A stretch of 64,000 bases of DNA, taken from the NCBI GenBank assembly GCA_902702965.1, contig CACRXP010000174.1, positions 627,925 through 691,924 of the forward strand, written 5' to 3'. This stretch comes from Spirometra erinaceieuropaei (Eukaryota > Platyhelminthes > Cestoda > Diphyllobothriidea > Diphyllobothriidae). The notes below the pieces were generated by a model. The model was not told where the DNA came from, made no database searches, and was given only the letters and a program-made list of their open reading frames with translations. Of this stretch, positions 1-12,266 are shown piece by piece (the stretch's first letter is position 1; every line of letters begins with the position of its first letter). Position numbers and translations under genes: made by a program.

Positions 1-1106
1 ACCTAAATTATGGGTAAAAATTCACAGGATTCAGATGTCGTGTGTGACAGAACCCTTGGTTTGAGTACGGTTGGCTGTTTACCCCAAGTAAATCAGAACT
101 AGCCGAATCTGCTTTTCTTGTCTTCATTGGTAAATATTCTTGAATAGGTTAAGAAGTCTGCCGTATCTTTACAAAACAGTTAACCGTGTAGCATCGCATA
201 GACGCTCCTGCTTAATTATGAAATCACCATTATGGAGTATTGTTCCTCCCACAACTGGCGCCCATATGAATATCATGGGAAGAGCCATTAAGTACGCTTA
301 ACAAGGAATTCGTGTTCTTTTTGTCTTGTTAGCAAAATAAACCCGAGCAAAGACAAAACTGATTAAGTATTCAAGGGGAGGAAAATTTTTACAGACAGTC
401 TACTTCGGTTCCCTGCAAAAGTCTACTCGTATAAGGCGTGAACATCCAAGAGCGCAACTGATATGTGCGTAGTTGGCAAGATATTTTCTATGCCTTCAAG
501 TATCTGCGTATCAACTCCATTTTTTGCTCTGACCTGGTCGTAAAAAACGACTGTCACGACGTGCAACGCCAAACGGACGAACGTAAATGCATTAAAACTG
601 CAATCGCACCTTAATGCATAACAAATGCAAGCCAGTCGCTGTGCAGTTCGGACAAAAGGGTCACCTTGATGATAATGAGAACGGGAATACTAGCACTTAT
701 GAGTGGTGCCTTTTTTTCAAACACGAACATGGCCGTAATTTTCGGGTGGTTTTTCGTTGGTGAATTTCTGATAAGCAAAATGCGTAGTAAGTGTTGTTTG
801 ACAATTGCTGCCTAGATCAACTGTTATGACCCTGTGTCTCCCAGGCACTCCAAGTCAATAAGAGTAAATTCTCACACGTCATGGAACGTATTCATCCATT
901 CATTCAGTAATTCTGCTACTTATTTTTTCCTAATGATACCCATGCATTTTTGCATCCATCCAAGTTGCAGTGGTTGGAAAAGAGGGAAGACCCATAACCA
1001 AAATGCGTAAAAAATTCGCAAAATATGGAGAGACGTCCGATACTCGCATGTACATATAGATGTAAGTTTTTGTTGGCATCGTAGCTTGCGCTCCAACTGT
1101 TCACGT
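1..1106. other. intergenic, nothing recognised
   Basis: AT-rich sequence with only short chance reading frames. I see no domain, RNA gene or repeat partner elsewhere in the window. Confidence 0.5.
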
Positions 1107-2083
1107 CAGCGACCGGTCTCATGAAAAGTAAACCGAAATTCTGAAATTCGTTTTCGGCTACTACTAGGCGGGGTTGCAATGGCGATTATCTCGTGGGATA
1201 GCTCCGTAATATTATAGACACGCCGCGGTATTGGTTTTTGAATGTCATTCTTTTCAGCCATCTGCAAAAAACTGCATCTGGTGAAGGATGAATACACAGG
1301 TATTATGCATTTTCACTATCGATTTTCGATGCCCTTGTAAATTCACAAATATCTGACAGAAGGCATGCTCAAAATATTTCTTCTTGTACCCACTTGGCAG
1401 AAACTCAAGTCTTCTTCAAATTGCATACTTAATTAATGAGTATCAGGCGGTTTAAAAAAATAACTAATAAGGATATTTTAAGGGTATGCGATGTCGTTTC
1501 GAATAACATCGTTTAATAATAGCCTCATTAAGAAAAAAACAATGTTCAAATTTCAATGCAATATTTCATATGTTCAGTATGGTATTTTATCAATGACATA
1601 AAGAGATGTATATTTTTCCTTACACAGAAAGTATACAGCTTTAAGAATGAAAACCCTAAACGAAAATGCAATGGAAGATAGAGTCTAAAATTAGTCGGAA
1701 ATTGGAAAACGTTTTTTTAAAACCGAACGATCTCCTTTCTCAATGCATGCAGTTTGAAGAAGACGTGGTTTTCTATCAAATGGGCATGAGAAAGGATATT
1801 TTCGTGCACATCTTCTGCAAAATATTTTCGAATTTACAAAGGAATTAAAAATCGATGGAGAACATGCTTATTACTCAAGTAATCATTTTTTACCCGGTGC
1901 ACTTTGTTTAAACGACCGCCGAGAAGTGCATTCAAAAATGATTACCCTAGCGGATCTGAAATATCATGGGAATACGTCGTAAAATATTCGATATTGCAAA
2001 CTCACTTAAGTAATTCTTCCCGATCGAAAACGTATTTCCAAATTTCAGTCAAAATTTTTTGAGATCGGCCATTGAATGTAAAT
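1107..2083. repeat. fold-back repeat family R1, copy A (full length)
   Basis: An element of about 1 kb whose two halves are imperfect reverse complements around a central unique stretch of roughly 200 bp. The left end (about 1107-1180, containing the motif GGTCTCATGAAAAGT) is mirrored by the right end (about 2000-2083, ending TTTTGAGATCGGCC). The inner arm at about 1225-1345 (a TTGAATG block, then a GATTTTCGATG block) is mirrored at 1815-1945. Related copies lie at 7250, 11297, 16430 and 18129. No protein is encoded. The shape fits a non-autonomous fold-back or MITE-like element with very long terminal inverted repeats; the mobilising enzyme is unknown. Confidence 0.6.
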
Positions 2084-2990
2084 TTCTTAACGTTTACAAA
2101 GTCCTCCAGCGCCAAGCGACTAACCGAATGCTTTAACTGAGTAGAAATTCTCAGTCATATCATTTGCAACCTATCGCTGCGTAACATGGATAACGAATAG
2201 GAAAAAATATAACAGTGTCAATTTACAGCAAAAATTAATGCAACAACAGGGTCGTTGTTTAGCGTATACTGGCTAATCAATGACAATGTTAGTCTAAAAA
2301 CCCAAGATATGAAAGAAGAAGTGGAATTTAAAACATAATGTAAGTGTGCAAATGGAACAACTGGGAATTAGCAGGCACAATTAAGGCCTACCATGTGGTC
2401 TAGCTGTTTGCGTATGTAGGTCAGGATCCTTCCGTCGTATGTAGGCTTCTTTCCACTCGCGCAATGTCCTAGTCGTTCGTGCCTGAACGAATACTCGGAA
2501 GAACCACTAATAGGACTGCCGAACATAGGTTCAGTTGCATCAGTAATGAATTGCAACCGTCGCCTGAAGGTATTCGAAATATTTTTACCTTTAAAGGGTA
2601 GGGTTACAATAGCGAGTCTTTTCTGAACCCAGTGATCCATTAGTTCTGGCTGAAATGGACTATTGTACTTTTGGTCGACAGGTGCTGAATTGTCACTTTT
2701 AAACAAGATTGATTTGAGACGGACGATTTATATATCTGATTTTTCAATAAAGCAAATGGTTTTCGTTCTTTGCAAGAGAGTGTACACCAGGCTGCGTCCT
2801 CTTTGTATTGGCAAAAAGCTTAAAAATGTATTAACGTTTCGGTGTATTCTTATGGAAAACGGATCGCACTGTCTGAACATGAAAGTGTACGGGAAAGATA
2901 ACCTGCGGCACTATTTCTGTTCCATTGTATCTTGATTCTCGGATACAGGCTATTTATAGAAATCACTAGGTTCCGCAAATATTCCCATGT
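2084..2990. other. no gene recognised
   Basis: Short reading frames on both strands (for example 2368-2706 minus) match nothing I recognise. No repeat partner was seen in the window. Confidence 0.4.
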
Positions 2991-3002
2991 TAAACTAGAA
3001 AA

Positions 3003-3152
3003 TTCAAGTTCACAAACACGTGTTTTCAGTAATTCTTCGTCAGGCCAATACAGTTACATGAAGGAATGAAAATGTACAAAATCAGCAGTGTTTATAGGTG
3101 TCTCAAGGGCTATTAAGTCATTAACACGCATCTTCCCCACGCCGCCCGCATG
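3003..3152. repeat. PLE-1 left inverted terminal repeat
   Basis: Near-identical reverse complement of 4734-4884, from the GCCGCCCGCATG block at its inner end to the CACGTGTTTTCAG block at its outer end. The match weakens but seems to continue a few bases further out, so the outer boundary is approximate. Confidence 0.85.
3009..3048 (-). ncRNA. hammerhead ribozyme in PLE-1 left terminal repeat
   Basis: Read on the minus strand. Core box CTGACGA lies at 3037-3043, stem II is AG/CT around an AATTA loop, GAAA follows, then stem III AACA/TGTT, U17, and a stem I strand starting GTGAA. Stem I faces TTGGC (3044-3048): G-C, U-G and two A-U pairs form, but one G-G mismatch weakens it relative to the right-hand copy. 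All catalytic core bases are present. Confidence 0.65.
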
Positions 3153-3204
3153 AAACGGTCGGTGGGTGTTGGTCCTCAGAGCTAGGCGACACAAACAAAG
3201 GCCG

Positions 3205-4150
3205 CCTCTACGTCCTGTCTTGGTTTTGACGAATTTGCCCTATCGTACCATTTCAAAATGGCTAGCGGAAAGACTAAAGCCATTGCAAAGTTATCTGTAC
3301 CCTCGAAGTTTAAAACACTTCTTTGAGTTCGTCGAAGCTATTGAAATATTGACGTTGGCGGCTAGAGGGTGTTATCACTGGATGTATCATCGCTGTTTAC
3401 CAACATACCCGTGTCAGAAACAATAAACTATCTTTGTGATCTTATTCTTGATACGAATTACCCAATAGACATGCCTGTGAGAATTCTAAAAGAACTACTG
3501 ACTCTTTGCACACAAAATGTCCAATTTCTGTGCAAGGGTCAACCACACCGGGAGGTAGATGGTGTGGCAACGGGCTCACCGCTTGAAACGTTCCATGCAA
3601 ATGTTTTTATGGGTAAAGTCGAGAAGACGAGGCTACAAGATTCCATTAATGGCCTCGTCTTCTACGTTCGGTAGGTGGACGATATCTTCTGCCTCGCGGA
3701 TGGTGCCACCGATACCGAGGACCTTGTCCAACAGTTCAACAGTGCGCACCCCTCGCTAAAGTTCACTACAGAGGCCGAGGCAGATAACGAAATTGCCTTT
3801 CTCGATGTCCTTCTGCACAGGCAAGAGGATGGGTCTATCCAGACAACCTGGAGGGGACAATACATCAATTTCCACAGTTTTGTTCCCCTAAACATCAAAC
3901 GGAATTTAGTCCAGGAATTGGCGGATAGAGTGAGACGCATCTGCTCACCTGAAGCTAGTGAAGAAGAGCACCAACAGCTGCGGAACACACTTCGGGAGAA
4001 CGGATATCCAGATAAATTTATCCTTCGAAATATTGGGGAACTCGCCGCAAAGCCCACTGTTGCGACTGCGGAAAAGAAAGAGGTATTCATAACATTGCCT
4101 TTTGCAGGAGACGTTGAGAGCGAACTAGTCAGACGGCGCTCAACTACAGC
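3205..4150 (+). pseudogene. PLE-1 reverse transcriptase, broken
   Basis: RT of the Penelope class. A first segment at about 3205-3360 (WLAERLKP motif) is followed after a frameshift by the segment beginning SLDVSSLFTNIP (from 3369), the characteristic PLE palm region. The catalytic motif, normally (R)YVDD, reads R-stop-VDDIF: the tyrosine codon is TAG at 3672-3674. The thumb region (NGYPDKF, 4000-4025) follows in the same frame. The N-terminal third is missing. The family assignment is secure; the protein cannot be made as it stands. Confidence 0.8.
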
Positions 4151-4213
4151 TATCATGAGGCATTCCCCGCGGCGAATTTACGCGTATGCTTCACAAACTC
4201 TCCGCTCCTACGC

Positions 4214-4768
4214 TTGGGAGGTAAAGGCAGACTACCGTTGGAGGCCACATCAATGTGCATTTACTTATCCACTTGCTCCTGTGGAGTGGGATACATCGGC
4301 CGCACAACGAGACGCCTGGTACAGAGGGTTCGTGAACATATGCCCGCCTGGCTAGGCAGAGGTGAGACCCGGTCGATTTTGAGTTCTATTCTCGCACATT
4401 TAATCGATACGAATCACCGAGTCGATGCCAAGGAAGCATTTCAGGTTGTCTACCGGACACCAGCATGCTTCTCTAAAGGCCTACGCCAACAGATACTAGC
4501 AACGGCCGAGGCAGTGTCTATACGGCTAGCGAATCCGGTGTTGTGCTGTCAGAAAACCATGACACAAGCGCTCTCTCTGCCGTGGCCAACGCCAACCCCA
4601 AGTGATGAAGCCATGCCGCCTCAAATCCCTAATCACGGTGATGGGTGCTCCGTGTACTCAATCCAAGAACACCACTCCAAAACACTTTTACCTCCCTCCC
4701 CTAGCTCTGAGGACCAACCCCCTCCGGCCTTGTCATGCGGGCGGCGTGGGGATGATGAGTTTTACTAA
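4214..4768 (+). pseudogene. PLE-1 GIY-YIG endonuclease domain
   Basis: The C-terminal endonuclease of PLEs nicks DNA to prime reverse transcription. A CxC pair (CSCG) is followed by GYIGRTTRRL, then REH and a DTNH histidine region, which is the PLE arrangement of cysteine and histidine residues around the GYIG motif. It is in a different frame from the upstream RT, so a frameshift lies at about 4150-4215. The reading frame ends at 4768, inside the right terminal repeat. Confidence 0.75.
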
Positions 4769-4884
4769 CTTAATAGCCCTTGAGACATCTATAAACACTT
4801 TTGATTTTGTACATTTTTATTCGTTCATGTAACTGTATTGGCCTGACGAAGAATTACTGAAAACACCTGTTTGCCAACTTGACT
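4734..4884. repeat. PLE-1 right inverted terminal repeat
   Basis: Inverted copy of 3003-3152. It contains a complete hammerhead on the plus strand (4838-4877) near its outer end. Confidence 0.85.
4838..4877 (+). ncRNA. hammerhead ribozyme in PLE-1 right terminal repeat
   Basis: All type-I hammerhead parts can be placed. Stem I is TTGGC (4838-4842) with GCCAA (4873-4877), five Watson-Crick pairs. The core is CTGACGA (4843-4849). Stem II is AG (4850-4851) with CT (4857-4858), loop AATTA. GAAA follows at 4859-4862. Stem III is AACA (4862-4865) with TGTT (4868-4871), loop CC. H17 is T at 4872, so self-cleavage is predicted after 4872. Very short stems II and III are what has been described for PLE hammerheads, which may act as dimers. 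Activity is inferred. Confidence 0.8.
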
Positions 4885-7249
4885 TCTCAATTTTGGTAGG
4901 TTTTTGACTTTTTCGATGTTATTAAAACTCGCGAATATATCATTCACACATCTTGTGTATAGTGTTTTCGTGCCTACGCCTATTTTAAATTGTCTCCGAG
5001 GAAAAACTGCTTCAAAATTCCCCAGTAGCAAGCTCTTTATTTGACAGATGTTGTTAGTAAACAGCATTCGGTTTATTGACATTTAGTCTATCGGCCACTG
5101 AACTCTTGCCCAAAATAATCACGAAGACCTGGTAGTACAGCAAGGAATGACATTTACGTAATTTTTTTTTCTGAAAACCGTATTTGTTCGTTTACCAGCT
5201 CCTGTGTATTCTGTTAGCTTCGGCTTTGCAGAAACGACGCAGTCTTGCTTTTGAAAACCACCTTCCCGATAAAAACCTGCACATGCTTTTTATCCGCCAG
5301 TAATCTTGGGAAAGGTTTACACGTTTGACATTATCGACGAATTCTGTTTTACTGACTCCTTCAGTCCGGACTGACAAGCCCTAAAGTAAGGATATTAGTG
5401 AGCTTAAACACGTCTCTGTTTTCCCGCTATGTAATTGGCTGTTCTCCAGTGCCTTTATCATTCCCCTATATCTTTCATTCGTGTCTGCGAGAATGCCTAC
5501 TCCTGTCCCACATTTGGGCTTTTCCACGAGCTACAACAAGTCGTGTAAGGTGCACTCATTAGTATTGTTGGCCCAACTCCCCGAACAACGCCACAATACA
5601 GGCCACTGTCCAGGACATTGTCGCTATGCACAGCAACGAAGTCGTAGGTGGGACTGTTTCCATAAAACAGACATAGAAGTTACGGCTGCTTCTTACTTGC
5701 TCTGCATCTGTGTTCACTAAAGTACGCTTTATATTGCATATAGAGTGCCTCCCTGAGGTGGCGCTTAATTAATGCTGGACGGTTGCTGCAGTTGTGGGTA
5801 GGTTGCCGTCTATGACATTCATATCATTGCAGATTTCCGAGAATAATTTTCCGGTGCTCTCCAGGTGATTGTATTTGCCCCGCAAATGGGTTACTGCTTT
5901 TGACTGTAAAATCTCGCCGAATCCAGACAATGGCTGAGTGACCTCGTCTGGTTGTTCTTTCAACTCTCTACGCCTCCTCTTTTGTTGCTTCAGTCGAATT
6001 TTGGCAGTAGCGAAATTTGTAATCAATTGTGTGGAACTGTACCAGAACCCTATCGCTAGTCCGTATGGTGAAATCTCTAGTGAATTAAACTAGCGGCCGA
6101 AGGTCGGCGTAGCCTTGGAATGTTTTATAACCAGACTGAGGAAGACAATTCACAGTTACTTTCATTCAGACGGCATCAAACCACATTGTCAAAGAAAGGG
6201 AGTGGCTCTGTAATAAACTAACCTATAGTTTATAACCAGCCAATATGACTATTCACTAAGCAGGCTGTGAGGGTTCAAAACTCATAGTAGCTGCTGCAGT
6301 TATTGAAGTTCCTGCTCACACTTCAGGAGCAAACTTAGGTATAAATATTTACAAGGTTTGTAACGGCCAGTGCAGTAGGTGCATCTTAGCCGCCGCGATA
6401 ACCAAGCAGAATCCTGCTTTGCAACGACAAACTAAAAACACCATAACAGGGGAGTTATTCCGTACAAAACTCGGAGTAGTAGCTGACGTGACCGGGGCGT
6501 GTGCTGCCAGCTTTAGCTAACGCCTGCGGGAGAGCTTGTGGTAGTGGATGCTTTTCTACCTGCGTTGGAGCCAAGCCAAGATAGCTCGTGTTCAAGTGAT
6601 ACACGCCGCATACTCTGAGGGATGCTATGTTCAGCTGGCGTGCTCTCTACCAGGTTAGGCATGGACGGCTGTGACTGTCTGAACGCATGCATGTCCGTGT
6701 TGGAATCAGTTAAGTAACTTGGGGTCAGCGCTTCTGAGATAGCTCAACGCGGCTTTACAACAAGGGCACCCGTGATTAAGATGAATGACCCTGAGACGTC
6801 TAAGTCTTGAGCCGTACAAAGTGATAGAGGTCAGCTTCAGTTTAGCCAGAGGCAGTCACTTATCGATCTCGAGCTTCCAGATTCCAGGCCTTCATTCTTT
6901 AAACACGTCCCTTGTCCTCTAATTTACTTTAGTTCCATCTCATTTATTTAGTTTTAGGGGCCTATTTAGTTAAATCTCTTGGGTTTTTTAAGTAGTTGCA
7001 GTTGTTTAAGTCCAGTCTGACCGTGCAGTTATTAATGCTGTTGATTAGAAGCTGTCCGGCCTGAGAGCTGACAATTCTTTACCAGTTCTTTGAATATAGT
7101 GAGTTTAATAAAGAAACAAGGTAGGGATAGAAAAGAATAAACAACTGGTTCGAGTCAGACTATAAGCAAACTTCATAATAAACACAGTCCTTGGGACAAT
7201 TCTGATATCTTTCCCTACATTTAAGAATTTATTGTACAGTAGCTGGCAT
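4885..7249. other. no gene recognised
   Basis: Only short frames (longest under 100 codons). I see no recognisable domain, tandem repeat or structural RNA. Confidence 0.4.
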
Positions 7250-7625
7250 ATCTCAAGAAATTTTGATCAAAATTCTTAAGTATATTATCAATCATGAAGC
7301 CCAGTTTGGGTAACGTTGCAATACTGATTATTACGCAGCATAATTCCACGACATTTCAGTCATGCTAGGATCGTAGCTGTTGAATGAGCATATTCTCGGC
7401 CGCCTGTAGAAATCGTGCGCAATAAAGTGACTACTTGAGTAGTTTGGATTTTTCTCAGTGAGCATCGATGGCCCTATAAATTCAAACATTTTTTTATAGA
7501 AAAAGTGCACAAAAATGTTATTTTTGTGCTCATTTGACAGAAAATTGCGCCCGACGCAATTAATATTACAACCCCCACTTAACTAGTCCTCTCCAGTCGA
7601 AACACATTCCCAAATTTGGGCTAAC
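7250..7625. repeat. R1 fold-back repeat, internally deleted copy
   Basis: The left arm of R1 is present (motifs ATTATTACGCAGCATAA and GACTACTTGAGTAG, then GATGGCCCTATAAATTC). It then runs almost directly into the mirrored right end (CACTTAACTAGTCC ... CCCAAATTT). Compared with the full-length copies at 1107 and 11297, about 600 bp of the middle is gone, as is common for non-autonomous DNA elements. Confidence 0.5.
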
Positions 7626-8899
7626 ATTTTAGGTCTTGGTTTTCACACCGCAGCCCCTGACACGGTTGACCGCGGTTAATCCCATGGTCGTTTCTCAAAG
7701 ATTTAAAACAGCTTTCTAGAGGACCATTGACTGTCCTTTCCACATACCTAACTGACTTGAGGAACTTTTGAAGTAGAAAATAATAAAATCGTCGCATTTT
7801 CACTGTATTCCTTCGACTCTCTTAAGGTCGAGGTCTTGATATGTGTGAAACTATGCATGAAAATCTATCCCCAGAAGACATTGGACTAACATTGTGACGG
7901 GTATTTTAGCAGACAAAAAACAGAGTAAGTAAAGGCTACGCTTATTTCATTCTGAAGAGGAAAGTGCTGACGCGCATCCCTCCCCATTTATTTGCAGTTA
8001 GATTGCTAATGGTCACTTATACACAATGTTTTCAGCCCATCGCAGAGGGCCATTAAAAACCTGACATTCATCGTGAACCGACAGCGCACTCTTTATTGAA
8101 GAGGACTCTCTCATCCAAGGTCCCTCCGCAGACTACGAACGCAGAATTTTGGTTGGCTCTGGGCAACCTAATTTGGAAACCGTTCCTGCAGATGGTCGCT
8201 ATATCCTAGAATAAATGCGGTTAGGCTTTCTGGATAAGAAACACGTGCGTATGGGCACAGCGCATATTTACGTAGTTTCGTTATTCAAAAGAGCATCTGC
8301 TTTGGCTGATGTTACGGCATAAAGCATAAATGTGATTCACTTCCGGTTACAAAACAGTGTAATAGGATGTTAAAGCACAACAGCTTCCTTTGCACTTCCG
8401 GATAGCCAGTACTTCGACGGCAGAAATATCTGCAACTGCTGCCCTTTTAGACAACTAATGGGCGCACATATTCAAGCAGTTTTAATCCACAAGCAAGCGG
8501 CATTTGAAATTTACCAATTCTATCACGAATTGGAAAGTAGCCCACAAGCATTACACTGTTTCTGCTGGAAAAAATAAGACGCGTAAGACTACCAGTGGAA
8601 TCGATGGGTTTACACCGGAAATTCATAAATCCTAGCCAACAGTAGGCGCACTTACTAAAGACCTAGAATGATGGTTGTGTGGTTTAGGAGATTGACATAG
8701 CGTTCTACTCAGAGTGCGTCCTGGAATCATGCGCAGACCCGACTTATATTACCTAAACAGGGCGTTTTTATTCCCTTGCCCTGCTTACAGAACCATACAA
8801 GTAATCTTTACCAATGGCGCCGCCGAGTCTCCATGGCGGCGTAGTCGTCTCGAGCCCTCATTTCGTCCAGGGCCAAATGATTGCTAAAACCGAAGCAGT
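7626..8899. other. no gene recognised
   Basis: No coding, RNA or repeat feature that I can support. Confidence 0.4.
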
Positions 8900-9760
8900 A
8901 AGCGGTCAACTCCAACAGAACATTGTTTAGCATACCTAGTAGTCGCTTACCTTGTGGTCTCCTGTGAAGCTGAATTCGGAATCTTGTCTTGGAGCTGATG
9001 AAACAGTGATCTGTTCACTCACAGGCGTCGCAGGTCGCCTTGGCCACCAACACGTCCTGTCGACCCCGCCTCCGGACTAATGGGTAGTCCAGCAGCTGCC
9101 AGCGCCGTGATCGTGGGCACATCTGGGTTGCCTTCTCCCGTGTCCCAAGGCGGAAGACGGTGTCAGTCAGGAGAAGACGCCGTCCTGCGCAGCTTTGCAG
9201 AGGGAGGAAGCCGTCGTCGCCGCAGCCACCAAGTCCATGAGGCCTCAGCATCCCCCCTCCCCCAGGCAGCGTGGTCTGTTACGACGCAGCCGTTAAAGTC
9301 ACTAAGGGTCATCAGCTTGTCCGCCCTCTATACGTTCGTCAGTTGGGACTTGGTCCTCACCTCGTCGGATGTGGTAGTTGAGAGGGTGAAGACGCTGACG
9401 ACGCTAACACATTTGGCTGCCAAAAGAGGCAGGCGCCGGCTCATGGGTCGGTCATTAACGTTCCGCAGCAAACAGGGCAGTCGTCACACGATTTCGTTCC
9501 GGATAAAAAGGTGACGTCATCGTCGCATTGCTCTGCCTTTGAGTGGTCGTCCCAGAAAAAGGTGTAGCCAGCACCCACCCCCACAGGTGGCCTTGCTCGG
9601 AGAAGCGGGTCTCGCTGAGAGCAGCGATACCTAACTTGAGGCTCGTCAGTCCTCGCACTAATAACGCCATCATTCGTTCCGGTCGGTTGCCCCGCACGTT
9701 ATCTAGGGGAGAGCGAAAATTCAAGACTGCCAGAGTGAGCAAAGTCACCCTAGCAGCCTG
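8900..9760 (-). pseudogene. RTE-like LINE endonuclease relic
   Basis: Minus-strand pieces of an apurinic-type endonuclease from a non-LTR retrotransposon, in two frames. 9748-9455 carries the N-terminal motif (NRPERMMALL, then AALSETRFSEQG). 9251-9015 carries the C-terminal motif (REKATQMCPRSRRWQLLDYPLVRRR). The middle is interrupted by stops and frameshifts. The RT is absent. The same LINE lineage appears to supply the fragments at 32251, 43186 and 59300-61260. Confidence 0.65.
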
Positions 9761-10309
9761 TGCAGTGGAGCAAACGGGATGAGAACGTGTCTTGCGCTTT
9801 GTTTTATTGTGCTGACCGTGAATTGTTCATCTGCAAGTCACAGTCTGCGTGCTGATGACGGTATCCCAGCATTTGTTTAGGGTACCTTTTCTAGCCTCTT
9901 TCCCCTCGAGGGGTAAGCAGTATTACTCCTAAATAGGGCTGCTTAAACATTCCAGATGGCGGCCGAACTCCACTATTGGTCCCAGCATTGTTTAGCAGGA
10001 CAGCGAACCGAAAAAGTCTGCGCCACCTACGGGTTTTCCTGCCGCCCTCTCCATAGAACTTTTTGATAGCGGGGAAGTAAAAGAGGGAATCGGAAGGAGA
10101 GCATAAGTGTCGTGTGTGAGGACACACACACCCGATATCCTCTGCTGGTTTAGCTCTTCAGTCGAGGCGGTGACTGGGGTGGGACTGCTAGGCAGAACCT
10201 GAATTCAGGGAGCCAAGGTTAGGGGTTGGGGACCAGCAAAGGGCCGTGCCGAGCAGCCATCACTTGCATGAAGCGACCCGCCACGCCTACAAGGTTTGTC
10301 CCCTAACAC
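9761..10309. other. no gene recognised
   Basis: GC-richer than its surroundings, but I see no domain or RNA feature. Confidence 0.35.
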
Positions 10310-11060
10310 CCCGAATGAACATCTAAGACCTTTATTATGGCAGACTACCATAAGCTAGTAAGCTCGCACAGTCATGTGGCCTGTGCCGCCAAGTAGAGTT
10401 GAGGTGGGTGCCTCATATCTTGGCTATGAATGATCACCCACCCAGTCGTGATAATAATTTACACATCCCTTCCAATGACTAGCAAGGCGAGCTCATTATT
10501 CCCTTAGCTACATTTCAATGAACTGCACAAATGAGAAGCGTAGATTTTATAGCTTAGTGGGAGGATACCTGGTGCAAAATCGAGAGACTGGCGATCAATG
10601 ATTCCTCTCTGTGAAAGTCCTGTATTTCCCGAGGTGAATGTTTTAGGTATCCTAATTGTCAAAATTGTGGACTTCATAGCCTTTTAGGCGAAAATTGACG
10701 GGGATAGAGTGCCGTGACTGAAAGGCGGAACTGTTTCCGTCCGACGGATCCCATTATTTTTTTCCTTTGAGCGTGCCTTTTCAGGAGATTAATCTGACAG
10801 TGAATTATTGTCTGCTATCGTTTGGTCCAAAATAGAATAGGAGAGTTTAATGGCAGGACTTGTCGTCGAGATCGGACATCGATCTTATCTACAGTTTGAA
10901 GGTTTGTCATGTCCGTCAGTCGCAGAGTAAGCCGTTGCCGACTTTACAGGCGACAGATGATGAGATTATTCAGAGACAACTAGAAGCAAACTTTCGTCGC
11001 CCCTAAGACGTTTTGGGCAACGAGGATAATGATGGGACAGAATTTCGCACTATTATTCAG
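10310..11060. repeat. dispersed repeat R2 (inverted relative to 28560-29440)
   Basis: The reverse complement of this stretch matches the GMPS intron segment 28560-29440 (and its copy at 39520-40400) with many substitutions. Shared landmarks are the CGACTGGGTGG block, the CACAATTTTGACAATTAG-type block and the AGAAGCAAACT block. No coding content. Family unknown. Confidence 0.5.
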
Positions 11061-11296
11061 GCGTCGCGCCGGTCGCTTCACCGTTGGGCTTTGAATTACA
11101 CCTCCGACTCGCAAGGCGAGTCCATTATCGTTTCGGCCACGATTAGTTGGGTCTACGATAAAAACCCCTGAGACGCAGAAGTGAACTAACTGTTAAATCA
11201 ACTAGTTAGATCAAGTCTGCTGTTGTTACCGCTACTCAAATAGAAACTTGAGATTTGCAGCAAGGTTTCCAAGCACAACCTATAGTCGTGAAACGC

Positions 11297-12266
11297 TAAC
11301 TAAAATTCTGAAATGCGTTCTCCATTCGGAACGATTGCTTAATTAAGATTATAATATTGATTAACTGGCGGCATAACCGCTTAATACTTCAGACGCGCTA
11401 GGATTTTGGCTTTCAGGTACACCCCTTTTTTCGATTGCCCAAATTGTCGCCTTCGATGAAAAAGGATCGCTGAAGCGGCATGGATTTCTCTATTAATTTT
11501 CGATGTCCTTATAAACGCAATTATATTTTTTGGGCAAATGCCCAAAACGTTCTCTCTTGTATTTATTTGGTAGCCACTCACGCCCTATCGGCATTCTGTA
11601 CTAAAAGAAAGGGCATCTTTCGGTTTTAAAAAGTTTCTCATCATGAGATTTTAAGACCGTGAAATTTCCTCTCAATTGGCGTCGTACCTGTCTGTTTAAC
11701 AATGCTCTTATCAAGTATAAAATACTGTCAACATCCATCGCAACATTTTATGAGCCACATACGGTGTCTTCTTAATGGCTTAAAGGAATGCATGTTTCTC
11801 CCTGCGTGAAAAGTATCTAACTTGTAGAGTGGAGACCCTAAACGAAAAGGCAGTGGCATTTCAGGCTCAGAATTATTTGGGATCTGAAAAAACGCCTTTA
11901 AAACCGAAAAAATATCCTTTCTTATAGTAAAAAATTGAATAAGATGTGATTTGCTACCAAATGAATGTAAGAGAGGATACGTTATGCATTTTTCCTACGA
12001 AATATAATTTCATTTAAACAGGCATTGAGAATCGGTAAAGGATACGTACTACTTATTTGGCCATTTTTACAGAGTGCGGTTTTTTCGGACGGCAGGAAAG
12101 AAGCGCGTTCAAAAGCGAACATCCTGACGTATCTGAAATATCATGGGATCAAGTCGCAAGGCAATCAATATTACAGCTCCACTTAAGTAATCCTTCCCAA
12201 TAGAAAACGAATTTCAGAATTTCAGTGAACATTTTATGAGGTCGATCATTGACTGCAAGCCTCCCA
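11297..12266. repeat. R1 fold-back repeat, copy B (full length)
   Basis: About 970 bp with mirrored halves. GGCATCTTTCGGTTTTAAAAAG at about 11610-11631 is mirrored by TTTAAAACCGAAAAAATATCC at about 11897-11917. The ends correspond to those of copy A. The central region shares ATGCTCTTATCAAG- and GACCCTAAACGAAAA-type blocks with copies A and D. Confidence 0.6.

Larger units (their letters stand above)
3003..4884 (+). mobile_element. Penelope-like element PLE-1, with inverted terminal repeats
   Basis: A Penelope-like retroelement, the class that joins a reverse transcriptase (RT) to a GIY-YIG endonuclease. Terminal repeats of about 150 bp lie in inverted orientation (about 3003-3152 and 4734-4884). 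Between them is a 5'-incomplete RT (about 3200-4150) followed by the endonuclease (about 4200-4768). Both terminal repeats contain a hammerhead ribozyme. The element is inactive: the RT lacks its N-terminal part, shifts frame at about 3350-3370 and again at about 4150-4215, and has a stop inside its catalytic motif. Direct or inverted pseudo-LTRs are a known property of PLEs. No target-site duplication was evident. Confidence 0.85.

Noticed and set aside
9080..9514. 144-codon plus-strand frame
   Set aside because: Lies antisense to the recognisable LINE endonuclease on the minus strand; a shadow frame.
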